A DNA stretch of 64,000 bases from Cytophagaceae bacterium ABcell3 (GCA_030913385.1 CP133159.1:4629001-4693000), one strand, 5' to 3'. Shown: positions 27,650 to 39,800, numbered from the stretch's first letter. A program made the numbers and translations. The notes: generated from the letters alone by a model not told the origin.

Positions 27650-28018
27650 TTATAAAACTTCAGGTGCCAATGAAACTATTTTCATAAATTGTTTTTCCCT
27701 AAGTTCTCTGGCAACCGGTCCGAAAATACGAGTACCCCTAGGCTCATCGTTATTATTAAGCAGAACAACCGCATTATCAGCGAAACGTATATAAGAGCCA
27801 TCCAGCCTTCTAACTTCTTTCTTGGTCCTTACAATAACAGCTCTGGATACAGTTCCTTTTTTAAGACTACTTGAACTAAGAGCTGACTTTACCGTAACCA
27901 CAACTTTATCGCCAATACTGGCATATTTTTTCTTGGTACCACCCAATACTCTAATCACGAGTACTTCTTTGGCACCACTATTATCTGCGACGTTAAGTCT
28001 TGATTCTTGCTGTATCAT
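27650..28018 (-). CDS. rplN: Ribosomal protein L14
   Basis: A 122-residue beta-barrel protein at the subunit interface ([53 protein letters not shown]). It starts two bases before the stop of rpsQ. Confidence 0.98.
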   Translation of the reverse strand: MIQQESRLNVADNSGAKEVLVIRVLGGTKKKYASIGDKVVVTVKSALSSSSLKKGTVSRAVIVRTKKEVRRLDGSYIRFADNAVVLLNNNDEPRGTRIFGPVARELREKQFMKIVSLAPEVL

Positions 28019-28019
28019 A

Positions 28020-28277
28020 TTACTTGGCTCTTTCGATAATTTCTACTAATCTCCAACGCTTCATTTTACTCAGCGGGCGCGTTTCCATGATTTTAACGGT
28101 ATCACCGATACCACACTCATTTTTCTCATCATGCGCCGTAAGCTTGGTAGTCCTGGTAACGAATTTACCATACATAGGGTGTTTTACCTTTCTAACTACA
28201 GCTACAGTAATAGACTTAGACATTTTATTACTAGTAACTTTCCCTATTCTTTCTTTTCTAAGATTCCTGGTCACCAT
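28020..28277 (-). CDS. rpsQ: Ribosomal protein S17
   Basis: An 85-residue OB-fold 16S rRNA binder ([60 protein letters not shown]). It follows rpmC at 12 bp. Confidence 0.98.
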   Translation of the reverse strand: MVTRNLRKERIGKVTSNKMSKSITVAVVRKVKHPMYGKFVTRTTKLTAHDEKNECGIGDTVKIMETRPLSKMKRWRLVEIIERAK

Positions 28278-28289
28278 TGGATAATAATA

Positions 28290-28484
28290 TTATGAATTTA
28301 TTTCTTTGGCTCTAATTTCCGTTTTATAGCGGGCAATCAGTTTCCTTGACTGCTTGAGCTTCATAGGATTTTCTATTGGAGAAATAGCATGAGCAAACTT
28401 CAGCTTAACAAGTGACTCTTGTTCCTCTGCCAATTTTTCTTTTAAATCCTCTATACTTAAAGATTTTATCTCTGAATTTTTCAT
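28290..28484 (-). CDS. rpmC: Ribosomal protein L29
   Basis: A 64-residue two-helix protein at the exit tunnel near the SRP and trigger-factor site (EDLKEKLAEEQESLVKLKFA; RKLIARYKTEIRAKEI). It lies between rplP and rpsQ. Confidence 0.97.
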   Translation of the reverse strand: MKNSEIKSLSIEDLKEKLAEEQESLVKLKFAHAISPIENPMKLKQSRKLIARYKTEIRAKEINS

Positions 28485-28496
28485 GACGGTATTTAA

Positions 28497-28916
28497 TTAA
28501 CCTGCGTAATCAGGTCTTACAACAAAATTAGTTTTTACCGGTAATTTCTGAGCTGCTAATCTTAAAGCTTCTTTTGCCAATTCTATACTAACACCACCTG
28601 CTTCAAAAAGGATAGTTCCAGGCTTAACAGAGGCAACCCAATACTCAGGAGCACCTTTACCTTTACCCATTCTAACTTCGGCCGGTTTTTTGGTTATTGG
28701 TTTATCTGGAAAAATACGTATCCAAACCTGACCTTCTCTTTTCATGGCCCTGGTCATGGCAATACGGGCAGCTTCAATCTGACGACTAGTAATAAAACCC
28801 GGTTCTAGTGACTTTATTCCAAAAGATCCGAAAGCAATAGTAAAACCACGGGTAGCTATACCTTTAATTCTACCTTTCTGCTGCTTTCTGAACTTAGTTC
28901 TTTTAGGCTGTAACAT
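28497..28916 (-). CDS. rplP: Ribosomal protein L16
   Basis: A 139-residue 50S protein near the A-site tRNA ([59 protein letters not shown]). Position after rpsC is standard. Confidence 0.98.
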   Translation of the reverse strand: MLQPKRTKFRKQQKGRIKGIATRGFTIAFGSFGIKSLEPGFITSRQIEAARIAMTRAMKREGQVWIRIFPDKPITKKPAEVRMGKGKGAPEYWVASVKPGTILFEAGGVSIELAKEALRLAAQKLPVKTNFVVRPDYAG

Positions 28917-28936
28917 TGTATTATATATTTACAATT

Positions 28937-29659
28937 TTATCTCTTCTTTCTTCTACCCTCAGGTCTTTTCCTTCTAGGAGCTCCACCGTCTCCTTGTGAA
29001 CTTGAAGATCCTACGTTAGGTGAAAGGTCTCTTTTACCGAATACCTCACCTTTGAATATCCATACCTTAATACCAATTTTTCCATATACAGTATTAGCTT
29101 CGCCAATTGCGTAGTCAATATCTGCCCTAAGTGTATGAAGAGGTATACGACCTTCTTTATATTGATCACTTCTAGCCATTTCAGCACCACCTAAACGACC
29201 AGAAACTTTAATTTTAATTCCTTGAGCGCCAACACGCATTGTAGCTGCGATGGCTTGCTTCATAGCACGTCTGTAAGAAATTCTTGCTTTTAGTTGTTGA
29301 GCAATAGAATCAGCAACAAGAGCAGCATCAAGTTCGGGTCTTTTGATTTCAAATATATTTATTTGAACATCTTTACCTGTAAGTTTTTTTAGCTCTTCTC
29401 TGATTTTATCAACTTCAGCACCACCTTTTCCTATAACAACTCCAGGACGTGCAGTATTGATAGTAAGGGTTACCCTTTTAAGAGTCCTTTCTATAACAAT
29501 CCTGGAAATGCCCCCTTTGGGTATACGGGCATGTACATAATTTCTGATCTTTTCGTCTTCTACAAGCTTATCAGAGAAAGACTTACCACCGTACCAATTC
29601 GAGTCCCACCCCTTAACTATACCAAGTCTTAAACTAACAGGATTTACTTTTTGTCCCAT
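28937..29659 (-). CDS. rpsC: Ribosomal protein S3
   Basis: A 240-residue protein at the mRNA entry pore. It has an N-terminal KH type II domain with the GxxG loop in [16 protein letters not shown], a C-terminal domain ([20 protein letters not shown]) and a short basic tail ([14 protein letters not shown]). It follows rplV at five bases. Confidence 0.98.
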   Translation of the reverse strand: MGQKVNPVSLRLGIVKGWDSNWYGGKSFSDKLVEDEKIRNYVHARIPKGGISRIVIERTLKRVTLTINTARPGVVIGKGGAEVDKIREELKKLTGKDVQINIFEIKRPELDAALVADSIAQQLKARISYRRAMKQAIAATMRVGAQGIKIKVSGRLGGAEMARSDQYKEGRIPLHTLRADIDYAIGEANTVYGKIGIKVWIFKGEVFGKRDLSPNVGSSSSQGDGGAPRRKRPEGRRKKR

Positions 29660-29664
29660 CTTGA

Positions 29665-30186
29665 TTATTCTTTATTATTCTTCTTAGTTTTTGAAGCTGA
29701 TTTTAACTCTTTCTGATCTTCTTTAACTTCTTCAGTAACTTCGGTCACTTCATTAGAAAAAGGAAGGTTCATACTATCGATAACCATTGTAATATGGTTA
29801 GATCTTTTACGGATTCTATGAGCTCTACCTTGAGGTGCAGGCCTTAATCTTTTAAGGATTCTTCCACCATCAACATGAATATCTTTTATATAAAGATCTG
29901 CATCTTCTAACCTTACATCCTCATTTTTAGCCTGCCAGTTAGCAATAGCTGAAAGCAACAATTTTTCTATGCTTTGAGCACCGACTTTCGATTGAAACTT
30001 CAATATTGAAAGTGCATGGTTAACATTCAGACCTCTAACAAGATCTGCGACAAGACGCATTTTACGAGTAGAAGTAGGAACGTTTTTTAATTTAGCAATC
30101 GCAGCTCCTTTAGCATTATCTAATTTTTGCTGTTCCTTTCTTTCCCTTCTAAGAACAGATTTCTTTTTCTTAACTACTGCTTCCAT
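29665..30186 (-). CDS. rplV: Ribosomal protein L22 with terminal extensions
   Basis: The core (about 32-143) is L22 ([38 protein letters not shown]), whose beta hairpin lines the peptide exit tunnel. The protein is 173 residues, compared with about 110 in E. coli: a Lys-rich N-terminal extension ([20 protein letters not shown]) and a Glu/Lys-rich C-terminal tail are added. Both are probably disordered on the ribosome surface. Confidence 0.97.
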   Translation of the reverse strand: MEAVVKKKKSVLRRERKEQQKLDNAKGAAIAKLKNVPTSTRKMRLVADLVRGLNVNHALSILKFQSKVGAQSIEKLLLSAIANWQAKNEDVRLEDADLYIKDIHVDGGRILKRLRPAPQGRAHRIRKRSNHITMVIDSMNLPFSNEVTEVTEEVKEDQKELKSASKTKKNNKE

Positions 30187-30189
30187 AGC

Positions 30190-30462
30190 TTATCTTTTTC
30201 CTTTTTTAGCAATATGGCCTCTAAAGTTTCTTGTTGGAGAAAACTCTCCAAGTTTGTGACCAACCATATTTTCAGTTACATATACAGGAATAAACTTATT
30301 GCCATTGTGAACAGCAAAAGTATGTCCTACGAAATCAGGAGAAATCATTGATCTTCTAGACCAAGTTTTAATTACAGACTTCTTTCCTGACTCATTCATT
30401 ACATCAACTTTTTTCTCAAGTCGGTAATCTATGTAAGGTCCTTTTTTTAGTGAACGTGCCAT
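30190..30462 (-). CDS. rpsS: Ribosomal protein S19
   Basis: A 90-residue 30S head protein ([57 protein letters not shown]). It lies between rplB and rplV, three bases before the latter. Confidence 0.98.
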   Translation of the reverse strand: MARSLKKGPYIDYRLEKKVDVMNESGKKSVIKTWSRRSMISPDFVGHTFAVHNGNKFIPVYVTENMVGHKLGEFSPTRNFRGHIAKKGKR

Positions 30463-30472
30463 CAGTTATACC

Positions 30473-31297
30473 TTATTTTTTCCTTTTGGAAATAATTAAC
30501 TTATCAGAATACTTATTTCTACTTCTGGTTTTCAAACCTTTAGAGTAAAGGCCATTTCTAGATCTAGGCTGTCCTCCAGAAGCTCTTCCTTCACCACCAC
30601 CCATTGGATGATCTACTGGGTTCATAGCAACACCTCTAACTCTAGGTCTTTTACCCAACCATCTGTTTCTACCAGCTTTACCAAGACGAACATTCATATG
30701 GTCTCCATTAGAAACAGATCCTATCGTAGCAGTACAAGAAGTCAACACTAGTCTCATTTCACCTGAAGGCAATTTTAATGTAGCAAACTTTCCTTCACGT
30801 GCCAAAAGCTGTGCATATGCACCTGCACTTCTTGCCATAGCAGCTCCTTTACCTGGCTTAAGTTCAATATTGTGAACAATAGTACCTAAAGGTATTTCAG
30901 AAAGAGGCAAACAGTTTCCAACTTCAGGCGCAATACCTTTACCAGAAAGAATTCTGCTACCTACAGTTAATCCTTCAGGAGCAATAATATATCTTTTTTC
31001 GCCGTCAGCATAATAAAGCAATGCGATACGTGCTGTACGGTTTGGATCGTATTCGATAGATTTAACTACTGCAGGAACACCTTCTTTATCTCTTTTAAAG
31101 TCAATAAAACGGTATCTCTGCTTATGTCCACCGCCGAGATAGCGCATGGTCATCCTTCCTTGATTGTTTCTTCCACCAGATTTTTTTATTCCAGCTAAAA
31201 GAGACTTTTCAGGAGCTTTCTTAGTAACTTCTTCAAAAGTAGGAGCGGTCCTAAATCTTTGTCCTGGTGTTACCGGTCTTAATTTTCTTACTGCCAT
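30473..31297 (-). CDS. rplB: Ribosomal protein L2
   Basis: A 274-residue protein near the peptidyl transferase centre, needed for subunit association. It has [20 protein letters not shown] at the N-terminal side and the conserved [19 protein letters not shown] loop with the functional His. Normal length and place. Confidence 0.98.
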   Translation of the reverse strand: MAVRKLRPVTPGQRFRTAPTFEEVTKKAPEKSLLAGIKKSGGRNNQGRMTMRYLGGGHKQRYRFIDFKRDKEGVPAVVKSIEYDPNRTARIALLYYADGEKRYIIAPEGLTVGSRILSGKGIAPEVGNCLPLSEIPLGTIVHNIELKPGKGAAMARSAGAYAQLLAREGKFATLKLPSGEMRLVLTSCTATIGSVSNGDHMNVRLGKAGRNRWLGKRPRVRGVAMNPVDHPMGGGEGRASGGQPRSRNGLYSKGLKTRSRNKYSDKLIISKRKK

Positions 31298-31313
31298 TGT
31301 TCTGAATCTCTAA

Positions 31314-31601
31314 TTAAATACCACTGTAGAAATCTATAATCTCACCTTGTGCTAAGGAAACTATAGCCTTTTTATAGCTAGGAGTTCTACCGGCAATAAC
31401 TCTAGATTTAGTCATCCTGGATTTCTTTTTTCCAGGAACAATCATAGTTCTTACCTCCTCAACATTAACCCCATACATCTTTTCTACTGCTTCTCTTATC
31501 TGAATTTTATTTGCATTCTTATCCACTACAAAGCCATACTTACCTGATTCGTTAAGTGCAGCTACTTTCTCAGTTACCAAAGGTCTTATTAAAATACTCA
31601 T
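31314..31601 (-). CDS. rplW: Ribosomal protein L23
   Basis: A 95-residue exit-tunnel protein that docks trigger factor (IRPLVTEKVAALNESGKYGF; ANKIQIREAVEKMYGVNVEE). It lies between rplD and rplB. Confidence 0.98.
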   Translation of the reverse strand: MSILIRPLVTEKVAALNESGKYGFVVDKNANKIQIREAVEKMYGVNVEEVRTMIVPGKKKSRMTKSRVIAGRTPSYKKAIVSLAQGEIIDFYSGI

Positions 31602-31606
31602 TATTT

Positions 31607-32233
31607 TCAGCTTAAAATTTCTTCAATCTTAGAAACAGCGCCTTCAGAAAGTAAAAGACTGTCTGCATGTAACACGTCATAAGTAGTTAACTCATTCACA
31701 GTAACCACTTTAGCTCTTTGAATATTTCTACTAGACAAGTAAATATTCTTATCAATCTCAGGAAGAACTAAAAGGCTTTTCTTGTTAAGGACATCAAGCT
31801 TATTTAAAATATCCTGATACTGTTTTGTTTTAGGCTCTGAAAGGTTGAAAGCTTCCAATACAGAAACATTCTTGTCCTTTGCTTTATAAGCCAATGCAGA
31901 TTTTCTAGCTAGTGCTTTAAGCTTTTTATTCAGCTTAAACCTATAGTTTCTAGGTCTAGGGCCGAAAACTCTACCACCGCCAACAAAAAGAGGAGATTTA
32001 CGGCTACCAGCCCTGGCTCCACCTGTTCCTTTTTGCTTTTTGATCTTCTTGGTAGAATAAGCAACTTCTGCTTTTTCTTTACTTTTATGAGTACCTTGTC
32101 TTTGATTAGCAAGGTATTGCTTAACATCTAAGTATATAGCATGATCATTAGGATCAATACCAAATACAGCATCAGATAGGGTAACCTTACGGCCTGTGTC
32201 CTTACCTTCAATATTTATAACAGATAGTTCCAT
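31607..32233 (-). CDS. rplD: Ribosomal protein L4
   Basis: A 208-residue protein whose loop enters the exit tunnel ([40 protein letters not shown]). In E. coli L4 regulates the S10 operon by attenuation. The leader before rplC here is short, with no obvious S10-type structure. Confidence 0.98.
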   Translation of the reverse strand: MELSVINIEGKDTGRKVTLSDAVFGIDPNDHAIYLDVKQYLANQRQGTHKSKEKAEVAYSTKKIKKQKGTGGARAGSRKSPLFVGGGRVFGPRPRNYRFKLNKKLKALARKSALAYKAKDKNVSVLEAFNLSEPKTKQYQDILNKLDVLNKKSLLVLPEIDKNIYLSSRNIQRAKVVTVNELTTYDVLHADSLLLSEGAVSKIEEILS

Positions 32234-32238
32234 TGTCC

Positions 32239-32877
32239 TTATTTCACTACAATAACGTACTTCTCAATAATTACATAAGAGTTCTTAGGTCCAGGGATAG
32301 AACCACTTATTAACATAAGGTTCTTTTCCGGATAGGTCTTCAATACACGAAGATTCTGAACTTTCACTCTCTTACCTCCAGTTCTTCCCGCCATTCTCAT
32401 TCCTTTAAAAACTCTGGAAGGATAAGAACAAGCACCAATAGAACCAGGATGTCTTGCACGGTTATGCTGACCGTGAGTCTGACCTCCTACACCACTAAAA
32501 CCATATCTTTTAACAACACCCTGAAATCCTTTTCCTTTAGAAGTTCCGACAACTTCTACAGATTCTCCCTCTGCGAAAACATCAGAAACAGTCAATGTCT
32601 GACCTGCTTCTAAAGGTTTATTGAAATACCTAAATTCAACAAGTTTTCTTTTAGGAGTAGTGTTGGCTTTTTTGAAATGTCCCAGTAGAGGCTTGCTAGT
32701 GTTTTTTTCTTTTTTTTCACCGTATCCAAGTTGTATCGCATTATACCCGTCTGTCTCAACAGATTTAACTTGCGTAACTACACATGGTCCGGTTTCTACA
32801 AGCGTACAAGGAATGCTCTTACCATCAGAAGCATAGATAGTAGTCATTCCGATCTTTTTTCCAATTAACCCTGACAT
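32239..32877 (-). CDS. rplC: Ribosomal protein L3
   Basis: A 212-residue early-assembly protein ([40 protein letters not shown], the finger that reaches the peptidyl transferase centre). It is the first gene of a transcription unit: the str group ends in a terminator upstream and a clear promoter lies at 32950-32980. Confidence 0.98.
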   Translation of the reverse strand: MSGLIGKKIGMTTIYASDGKSIPCTLVETGPCVVTQVKSVETDGYNAIQLGYGEKKEKNTSKPLLGHFKKANTTPKRKLVEFRYFNKPLEAGQTLTVSDVFAEGESVEVVGTSKGKGFQGVVKRYGFSGVGGQTHGQHNRARHPGSIGACSYPSRVFKGMRMAGRTGGKRVKVQNLRVLKTYPEKNLMLISGSIPGPKNSYVIIEKYVIVVK

Positions 32878-32949
32878 TTTTGAGTATATTAAAACCAGTT
32901 ATAAACCTTTACAATAATTAAATAAATATAAGGTTCCGCAAAGGGACTG

Positions 32950-32980
32950 CAAAGTTAGTAAAAAAATATTCTACATCAAA
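32950..32980 (-). promoter_or_regulatory. Promoter of the rplC-rplQ operon
   Basis: On the minus strand TTTG (32977-32980), 19 bases, then TAACTTTG (32950-32957): a perfect match to the Bacteroidota sigma consensus TTTG-N19-TAnnTTTG. The expected transcript leader is about 65 bases. Confidence 0.85.
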
Positions 32981-33027
32981 CAATGGAAGGAATATTTTAG
33001 TTATAAATAACCTCTAAGCAGAAAAAA

Positions 33028-33053
33028 AAGAACCAATACAGGTATTGGTTCTT
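33028..33053 (-). terminator. Intrinsic terminator of the str operon
   Basis: A perfect 11-bp stem AAGAACCAATA/TATTGGTTCTT with a four-base loop, 23 bp after the rpsJ stop, followed by a run of T on the minus strand. It separates rpsL-rpsG-fusA-rpsJ from the rplC operon. Confidence 0.93.
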
Positions 33054-33075
33054 CCTTAACCAAAATAATATAAAA

Positions 33076-33381
33076 TCAAACTTTGATCTCTACGTCGACA
33101 CCGCTAGGAAGCTCAAGCTTCATAAGTGCGTCTACAGTTTTAGTACTGGTAGAGTAAATATCAACTAGTCTTTTATAAGTACAAAGTTGAAATTGTTCTC
33201 TAGACTTTTTGTTCACGTGTGGTGAACGTAATACTGTATGAATTTCCTTTTCAGTAGGAAGTGGTATAGGTCCACTAACAACAGCACCAGTTGTCTTCAC
33301 AGCACGAACGATTTTCTCTGAAGACTTATCAACCAAGTTATGGTCGTAAGATTTTAATTTGATCCGTATTTTCTGATTCAT
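33076..33381 (-). CDS. rpsJ: Ribosomal protein S10 (NusE)
   Basis: A 101-residue 30S head protein that also takes part in antitermination with NusB and NusG ([40 protein letters not shown]). Unlike the E. coli order, it is the last gene of the str group, and is cut off from rplC by a terminator and a new promoter. Confidence 0.98.
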   Translation of the reverse strand: MNQKIRIKLKSYDHNLVDKSSEKIVRAVKTTGAVVSGPIPLPTEKEIHTVLRSPHVNKKSREQFQLCTYKRLVDIYSTSTKTVDALMKLELPSGVDVEIKV

Positions 33382-33385
33382 ATCC

Positions 33386-35491
33386 TTATTTTGTTACAGC
33401 TGTTCCTTTAACTTTTGCAATAATAGTTTCAGCAAGGTTACTTGGAACAAACTCATAATGTGAGAACGTCAATGTAGCAGTAGCACGCCCTGAAGTCAAT
33501 GTTCTAAGGTCAGTTACATAACCGAACAATTCAGCCAACGGTACATCTGCTTTAATAATTTGAGCTCCTGCTTTAGTGTCCATACCCTTCATCAATCCTC
33601 TTCTTCTGTTAAGGTCACCAGTTACAGGACCCGTATATTCTTCAGGAGTTACTACATCAACAGCCATAATAGGTTCCATTAATTTAGGCGTAGCTTTTTT
33701 ACCAGCCTCTTTAAATCCACCTCTTGCAGCTAATTCAAAAGAAAGTGCATCTGAGTCAACATCGTGGAAGGAACCATGGAAAAGTCTAACTTTCATAGAC
33801 TCTACAGGATATCCAGCAAGAGGTCCATTGTTCATAGAGTCCTCAAAGCCTTTTTGTATAGCAGGAATAAATTCACGAGGAATAACACCACCCACAATTT
33901 CGTTTACAAACTCCAGTCCTTGCTCTTCACCTTCACGTGGTCCAATTTCAAAGACAATGTCTGCAAATTTACCACGACCACCTGACTGCTTCTTATAAAC
34001 TTCACGGTGTTCAATATTAGAAGTAAGGGCTTCTTTGTAGGCCACCTGTGGAGCACCTTGGTTAACATCAACCTTGAACTCCCTTCTAAGCCTGTCCATG
34101 ATAATTTCAAGGTGAAGCTCACCCATACCTCTAAGGATAGTTTGACCAGTTTCCTCATCAGTATTAACTACTAAGGTTGGATCTTCCTCAACAAGTTTAG
34201 CTATAGCCATACCCATCTTATCAACGTCAGCTTGACTCTTAGGCTCAATAGCGTAACCAATTACAGGCTCAGGGAATACCATTGATTCCAGAACAATCTT
34301 AGATTTTTCTGCACAAAGCGTATCTCCTGTTTTGATATCTTTAAAACCAACAACAGCACCAATGTCACCAGCTGTCAATTGAGGGATTTGGTTTTGTTTG
34401 TTAGCGTGCATCTGGAAAATCCTTGAGATACGCTCTTTATTTCCAGATCTAGTGTTATATACATAAGAACCGGATTCTAACACGCCAGAATAGGCTCGGA
34501 TAAAACACAAACGACCTACATAAGGGTCAGTTGCAATTTTAAAAGCTAGCGCTGAAAAAGGCTCTTCTAAAGAAGGTTTTCTTGCCAATTCTGCACCAGT
34601 ATCAGGATCTGTACCTTTGATACTTTCTTTATCTAAAGGCGACGGACATAATGCCATAACATAATCAAGCATTGTCTGTACTCCTTTATTCTTAAAAGAA
34701 GATCCACAGAACATAGGAACAATAGCTAAATCTATTGTAGCCTTACGTAAAGCGTTCATTATTTCATCTTCAGAAATAGACTCAGGATCTTCAAAGTATT
34801 TCTCCATAAGGCTTTCGTCGTATTCAGCAACGGCCTCTAGAAGTTTTTCTCTGTATTCCTTAGCTTCTTCCATCATATCGTCAGGAATAGGAACTTCGGT
34901 AAATGTCATACCAAAATCATCCTCGTTCCAGACCATACCTTTGAAGGTAACCAAGTCAACAACACCTTTGAAGTTATCTTCTGCACCTATAGGTAGCTGA
35001 AGTGCTACTGCATTGCTACCAAGCATTTCTTTTACTTGCTTACATACAGCAAGGAAGTCTGCACCCGAACGGTCCATTTTGTTAACAAAACCAATACGGG
35101 CAACATTATAATTGTTGGCCAATCTCCAGTTAGTCTCAGACTGTGGCTCCACACCATCTACAGCACTAAATAGGAAAACAAGTCCATCTAATACACGAAG
35201 AGAGCGGTTTACCTCAACAGTAAAGTCAACGTGACCTGGCGTGTCAATAATATTAATATGATATTCTTGTCCTCTATAAGGCCATTTTACAGTAGTAGCA
35301 GCAGATGTAATGGTGATACCCCTCTCCTGCTCCTGTTCCATCCAGTCCATCGTAGCCGCCCCATCGTGAACCTCACCAAGCTTGTGGCTTACACCTGAAT
35401 AAAAAAGTATACGCTCAGTAGTTGTAGTTTTACCTGCATCAATGTGAGCTGCTATACCTATATTTCTAGTATATCTTAAATCACGTGCCAT
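33386..35491 (-). CDS. fusA: Elongation factor G
   Basis: A 701-residue translocation GTPase. The G domain has [27 protein letters not shown] and NKMDRSGAD. Domain II and the tRNA-mimic domains III-V follow ([35 protein letters not shown]). It lies between rpsG and rpsJ. Full length, apparently functional. Confidence 0.98.
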   Translation of the reverse strand: MARDLRYTRNIGIAAHIDAGKTTTTERILFYSGVSHKLGEVHDGAATMDWMEQEQERGITITSAATTVKWPYRGQEYHINIIDTPGHVDFTVEVNRSLRVLDGLVFLFSAVDGVEPQSETNWRLANNYNVARIGFVNKMDRSGADFLAVCKQVKEMLGSNAVALQLPIGAEDNFKGVVDLVTFKGMVWNEDDFGMTFTEVPIPDDMMEEAKEYREKLLEAVAEYDESLMEKYFEDPESISEDEIMNALRKATIDLAIVPMFCGSSFKNKGVQTMLDYVMALCPSPLDKESIKGTDPDTGAELARKPSLEEPFSALAFKIATDPYVGRLCFIRAYSGVLESGSYVYNTRSGNKERISRIFQMHANKQNQIPQLTAGDIGAVVGFKDIKTGDTLCAEKSKIVLESMVFPEPVIGYAIEPKSQADVDKMGMAIAKLVEEDPTLVVNTDEETGQTILRGMGELHLEIIMDRLRREFKVDVNQGAPQVAYKEALTSNIEHREVYKKQSGGRGKFADIVFEIGPREGEEQGLEFVNEIVGGVIPREFIPAIQKGFEDSMNNGPLAGYPVESMKVRLFHGSFHDVDSDALSFELAARGGFKEAGKKATPKLMEPIMAVDVVTPEEYTGPVTGDLNRRRGLMKGMDTKAGAQIIKADVPLAELFGYVTDLRTLTSGRATATLTFSHYEFVPSNLAETIIAKVKGTAVTK

Positions 35492-35500
35492 ATAATTAGA

Positions 35501-35968
35501 TTAAAATCTGAAGTGTGAAAATGCTTTATTTGCTTCTGCCATTCTATGCGTATCGTCCTTTTTCTTAACAGATGCACCTTCACCTTTAGAAGCGGCAATG
35601 ATCTCACCTGCAAGTCTTTCGGTCATGGTTTTCTCATTTCTAAGTCTTGCATACTTAATCATCCATTTCATACCAAGTGCCATTTTTCTCTCAGGTCTCA
35701 CCTCGGTAGGTACTTGGAATGTAGCACCACCAACCCTTCTTGACTTAACCTCTACGTAAGGCATTACATTATTAAGTGCTTTCTTCCACGTCTCCAGACC
35801 ATTTTCTTTAGTTCTCTGCTCTACAAGATCACAAGCATCATAAAATATCTTAAGAGCAATACTCTTTTTCCCGTCAAACATTAGCGAATTAACAAATTTG
35901 GTAACAGTTGTATCACTAAATTTAGGATCAGGAAGAAGAAATCTCTTTTTAGGTTTTGACTTTCTCAT
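35501..35968 (-). CDS. rpsG: Ribosomal protein S7
   Basis: A 155-residue 16S rRNA-binding head protein (KFVNSLMFDGKKSIALKIFY; VGGATFQVPTEVRPERKMAL; AEANKAFSHFRF). It lies between rpsL and fusA. Confidence 0.98.
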   Translation of the reverse strand: MRKSKPKKRFLLPDPKFSDTTVTKFVNSLMFDGKKSIALKIFYDACDLVEQRTKENGLETWKKALNNVMPYVEVKSRRVGGATFQVPTEVRPERKMALGMKWMIKYARLRNEKTMTERLAGEIIAASKGEGASVKKKDDTHRMAEANKAFSHFRF

Positions 35969-35983
35969 AACAATTTGACAGAA

Positions 35984-36367
35984 TTATTTTTTACCTTCTT
36001 TAGGTCGTTTAGCTCCATACTTGGACCTTGATTGTAATCTACCATTTACACCCGCGGTATCAAGCGCACCTCTCACAATGTGGTAACGAACACCTGGAAG
36101 GTCTTTTACTCTTCCTCCTCTGATAAGTACGATAGAGTGTTCTTGAAGATTATGTCCTTCACCTGGGATATAAGCATTAACCTCTTTACCATTGGTCAAC
36201 CTTACCCTAGCTACTTTACGCATAGCTGAGTTTGGCTTTTTAGGTGTAGTGGTATATACCCTGGTACAAACACCCCTTCTTTGCGGACACGCATCCAAGG
36301 CAGGCGACTTTGATTTAGAAGTCAACTTAACCCTACCTTTTCTTACTAATTGTTGTATTGTAGGCAT
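35984..36367 (-). CDS. rpsL: Ribosomal protein S12
   Basis: A 127-residue decoding-centre protein ([40 protein letters not shown], with the lysine linked to streptomycin response; [20 protein letters not shown]). First gene of the str group, with its own promoter. Confidence 0.98.
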   Translation of the reverse strand: MPTIQQLVRKGRVKLTSKSKSPALDACPQRRGVCTRVYTTTPKKPNSAMRKVARVRLTNGKEVNAYIPGEGHNLQEHSIVLIRGGRVKDLPGVRYHIVRGALDTAGVNGRLQSRSKYGAKRPKEGKK

Positions 36368-36407
36368 TTATCTAAACTAATTTATGGCTAGATTTTTTTT
36401 AGAACTG

Positions 36408-36438
36408 CAAAGGTACATAAAATATATTTCTCTGCAAA
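36408..36438 (-). promoter_or_regulatory. Promoter of the rpsL-rpsG-fusA-rpsJ operon
   Basis: Minus-strand TTTG (36435-36438), 19 bases, TACCTTTG (36408-36415): full consensus match, 41 bp upstream of rpsL. Confidence 0.85.
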
Positions 36439-36466
36439 TCAATCGTTATATTTTTTTACTACTAAA

Positions 36467-36802
36467 TTAAGCTTGTCCCATTTCGCCACCACCGAAATTT
36501 ATGGGAAATTTAGGGACTTCAGCATTCTGCTTAATGTCCCCAAAAGTTTCCTCATATTTATTGATGTTGTCTCGCAATGCGGCAAGCAATCTTTTAGCAT
36601 GTTCGGGAGTAATAATTATCCTAGATTTTACTTTAGCTTTTGGCACTCCAGGCATAAGTCTAATGAAATCGATCACAAACTCACTATTGGAATGGGCAAT
36701 CATTGCCAAGTTTGAATAAACTCCTTCTGCTACATCTTCAGTAAGCTCAATGTTTATCTGGTTTTGAGCCTGCTGATTTGTTTTTTTATTATCTCCGTCC
36801 AT
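36467..36802 (-). CDS. DUF3467 domain protein
   Basis: A 111-residue small acidic cytoplasmic protein of the DUF3467 family (INIELTEDVAEGVYSNLAMI; FVIDFIRLMPGVPKAKVKSR; IIITPEHAKRLLAALRDNI). It follows rpoC by five bases at the end of the rplK-rpoC operon, a position I recall for this family in Bacteroidota. The function is unknown; the tight link to rpoC suggests a role near RNA polymerase or ribosome supply (inference). The N-terminus is Gln/Asn-rich and the C-terminus Gly-rich. Confidence 0.9.
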   Translation of the reverse strand: MDGDNKKTNQQAQNQINIELTEDVAEGVYSNLAMIAHSNSEFVIDFIRLMPGVPKAKVKSRIIITPEHAKRLLAALRDNINKYEETFGDIKQNAEVPKFPINFGGGEMGQA

Positions 36803-36807
36803 ATTAT

Positions 36808-39800
36808 TTATTTATTTTCAAGTACTTCTTCTTTTTTCTTAGCTTCCTTAGAAGCTACCAAAGCCTCATACTCTTCTTTAGAACCAACGATAATTTTACT
36901 GAAGTCCCTTTGACCAGTACCTGCTGGAATCAAGTGTCCAACAATAACGTTCTCCTTCAGGCCTTGTAAGTAGTCTACTTTACCTCTGATAGAAGCTTCG
37001 CTAAGTACTTTGGTTGTTTCCTGGAACGATGCTGCCGAAATAAAGCTTTCAGTACCAAGAGAAGACTGCGTAATACCCTGTAATGTTGGTTTAGAAACAG
37101 CAGGTTGTGCATCTCTTACCTGAACAAGTTTCATGTCACGACGCTTCAAGCTTGAATTTTCGTCTCTAAGTTTTCTAGCGCTGACAATCATACCTGGCTT
37201 CAAATTCTCAGAATCACCTGAATCTTCTACAACCTTCATGTCAAGTATTTTATCGTTTTCTTCCCTGAAGCTAAACTTATCTACCACTTGTCCTTGAAGG
37301 AAGTTGGTATCACCAGCTTCTATAATCTCAACTTTCTGCATCATCTGCCTCACAATGGCTTCAATATGCTTATCGTTGATTTTTACACCTTGTAAACGGT
37401 ATACTTCCTGAATTTCATTAACCAAATACTCCTGCACAGCAGTAGGGCCTTTAATTGAAAGTATGTCATTAGGTGTAATAGCACCATCAGAAAGGGCATC
37501 ACCAGCTCTAACAAAGTCATTGTCCTGAACCAATATGTGCTTAGACAAAGGTACCATGTACTTTTTCCTAACACCGTCTTTAGATTCAATATAAATCTCT
37601 CTGTTACCTCTTTTTATACCACCATAAGTTACTACCCCATCAATTTCACTTACAACTGCAGGATTTGAAGGGTTTCTGGCTTCGAATAACTCTGTTACCC
37701 TTGGAAGACCACCCGTAATATCTCTGGTTTTTCCTATAGCACGAGGAATTTTAGCAAGAACTTGACCTGCTTTAACCTTATCGCCTTCGTCAATAGCAAG
37801 GTGAGCGCCTACAGGTATGTTATATCCTTTAGAATCTCCTGACTTAGGATGTACTACAATAGCAGGGTTTTTGGTTTTGTCTTTAGTGTCGACAATAACT
37901 TTCTCCCTGTGCCCTGTCTGTTCATCTGACTCCTCACGGAAAGTAACACCTTCTATAATAGCATCAAATTCGATCGTACCGTCAAATTCAGACATGATGA
38001 CCGCATTATATGGATCCCAGCTACAAAGCTCATCTCCTTTTTTAACCTTAGCTCCTTCCTCTACATTAATAAATGCACCGTAAGGAACATGGTGTGTATT
38101 TAAGATCTTATTGGTACCTTCCTCTACTATCTTAAGTTCACCAGATCTACCCATTACAACAGTAACCTGATCACCGTCTTTATTGGTAGTTTTAACAGAC
38201 CTGATGTCATCAAAATAAACAACACCATCAAATTTAGCTTTGATGTTGGCATCAACAGCAATGTTAGAAGCCGTACCACCCACGTGGAATGTTCTAAGCG
38301 TAAGCTGCGTACCAGGCTCACCAATTGACTGTGCAGCAATAACACCAACAGATTCACCTTTATGTACCATTTTTCCGGTAGCAAGGTTTCTACCGTAACA
38401 CTTGGCACATACCCCTCTTTTACTCTCACAAGTTAGCACCGACCTTATATCAACAGTTTCAATTGAAGAGTTGTCAATAATAGCAGCAACATCCTCACTT
38501 ATTTCATCCCCAGCAGCTACAAGAAGCTCATTATTCTCTGGGTTATAAATATCATGTACACTTACACGACCAAGGATTCTTTCAGAAAGTGGCTCAACGA
38601 TATCTTCGTTATCCTTCAATGCCGATACGGTAAGACCTCTTAAAGTACCGCAGTCATTCTCATTGATAACAACATCCTGCGCTACATCCACAAGTCTTCT
38701 AGTCAAGTATCCAGCATCCGCTGTCTTAAGAGCAGTATCTGCAAGACCTTTTCTAGCACCGTGGGTAGAGATGAAGTACTCAATTACATCCAGACCTTCT
38801 TTAAAGTTTGAAAGAATCGGGTTTTCAATAATTTCACCAACGGATCCTTGAAGGTTTTTCTGAGGTTTTGCCATTAGCCCCCTCATACCACCTAATTGAC
38901 GAATCTGCTCTCTTGAACCTCTCGCTCCTGAGTGCATCATCATGTAAATAGAGTTGAAGCCCTGATCGTCATTTTCAAGACGTGTCATCAGAGTCTCAGT
39001 AATCATTGAGTTGATCCTAGTCCAAATATCAATAACCTGATTGTATCTTTCATTATCAGTGATAAGACCCATCAGATAATTGCTCCACACAGCCTCTACA
39101 TCTTCTTTAGCTTGACCAACAAGTATATCTTTTTCTTTTGGTATTACGATATCTGCAAGACCAATAGAAAGACCACCTTTATATGCAGACTGGAATCCAA
39201 GATGTTTAATGTCATCAAGGAATTTAGCCGTTCTGGCCATTCCTGATCTTTTATACACAAGGGCAATAATAGACTGAAGCTTTTTCTTGGTAAGAAGTTC
39301 GTTAATGTAACCTACTTCTTCTGGAATGAACTGGTTAAATATAACCCGACCAGCGACAGTCTCAATTATTTGCGTTTCCAGTTCGCCTTTATTGTTACGG
39401 ACTTTTGTCCTAACCTTTATATAAGCATGTTGCGAACACTTCTTCTCATTGATGGCTATAATTACCTCCTCTGCCGAATAAAAAGTACGTCCTTCGCCAG
39501 GCACAACTTCTTTTTCAGTAGTCCTACGTCCTTTGGTAATATAATAAAGCCCAAGAACCATGTCTTGAGAAGGAACAGTAATAGGAGCTCCGTTAGCAGG
39601 GTTAAGTATATTATGAGAAGCCAACATTAAGGTAGAAGCTTCCAAAATAGCTTCATGTCCAAGAGGGACGTGAACAGCCATTTGGTCACCATCAAAGTCA
39701 GCATTAAATGCAGTACATACTAATGGGTGCAACTGAATAGCTTTTCCTTCTATAAGTTTAGGCTGGAAAGCTTGAATACCAAGACGGTGTAGTGTTGGAG

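Noticed and set aside
33028-33053. S10-leader type L4 autoregulatory element before rplC
   Set aside because: The hairpin lies upstream of the rplC promoter and has a T-tract fitting termination of rpsJ, so it is not part of the rplC leader.
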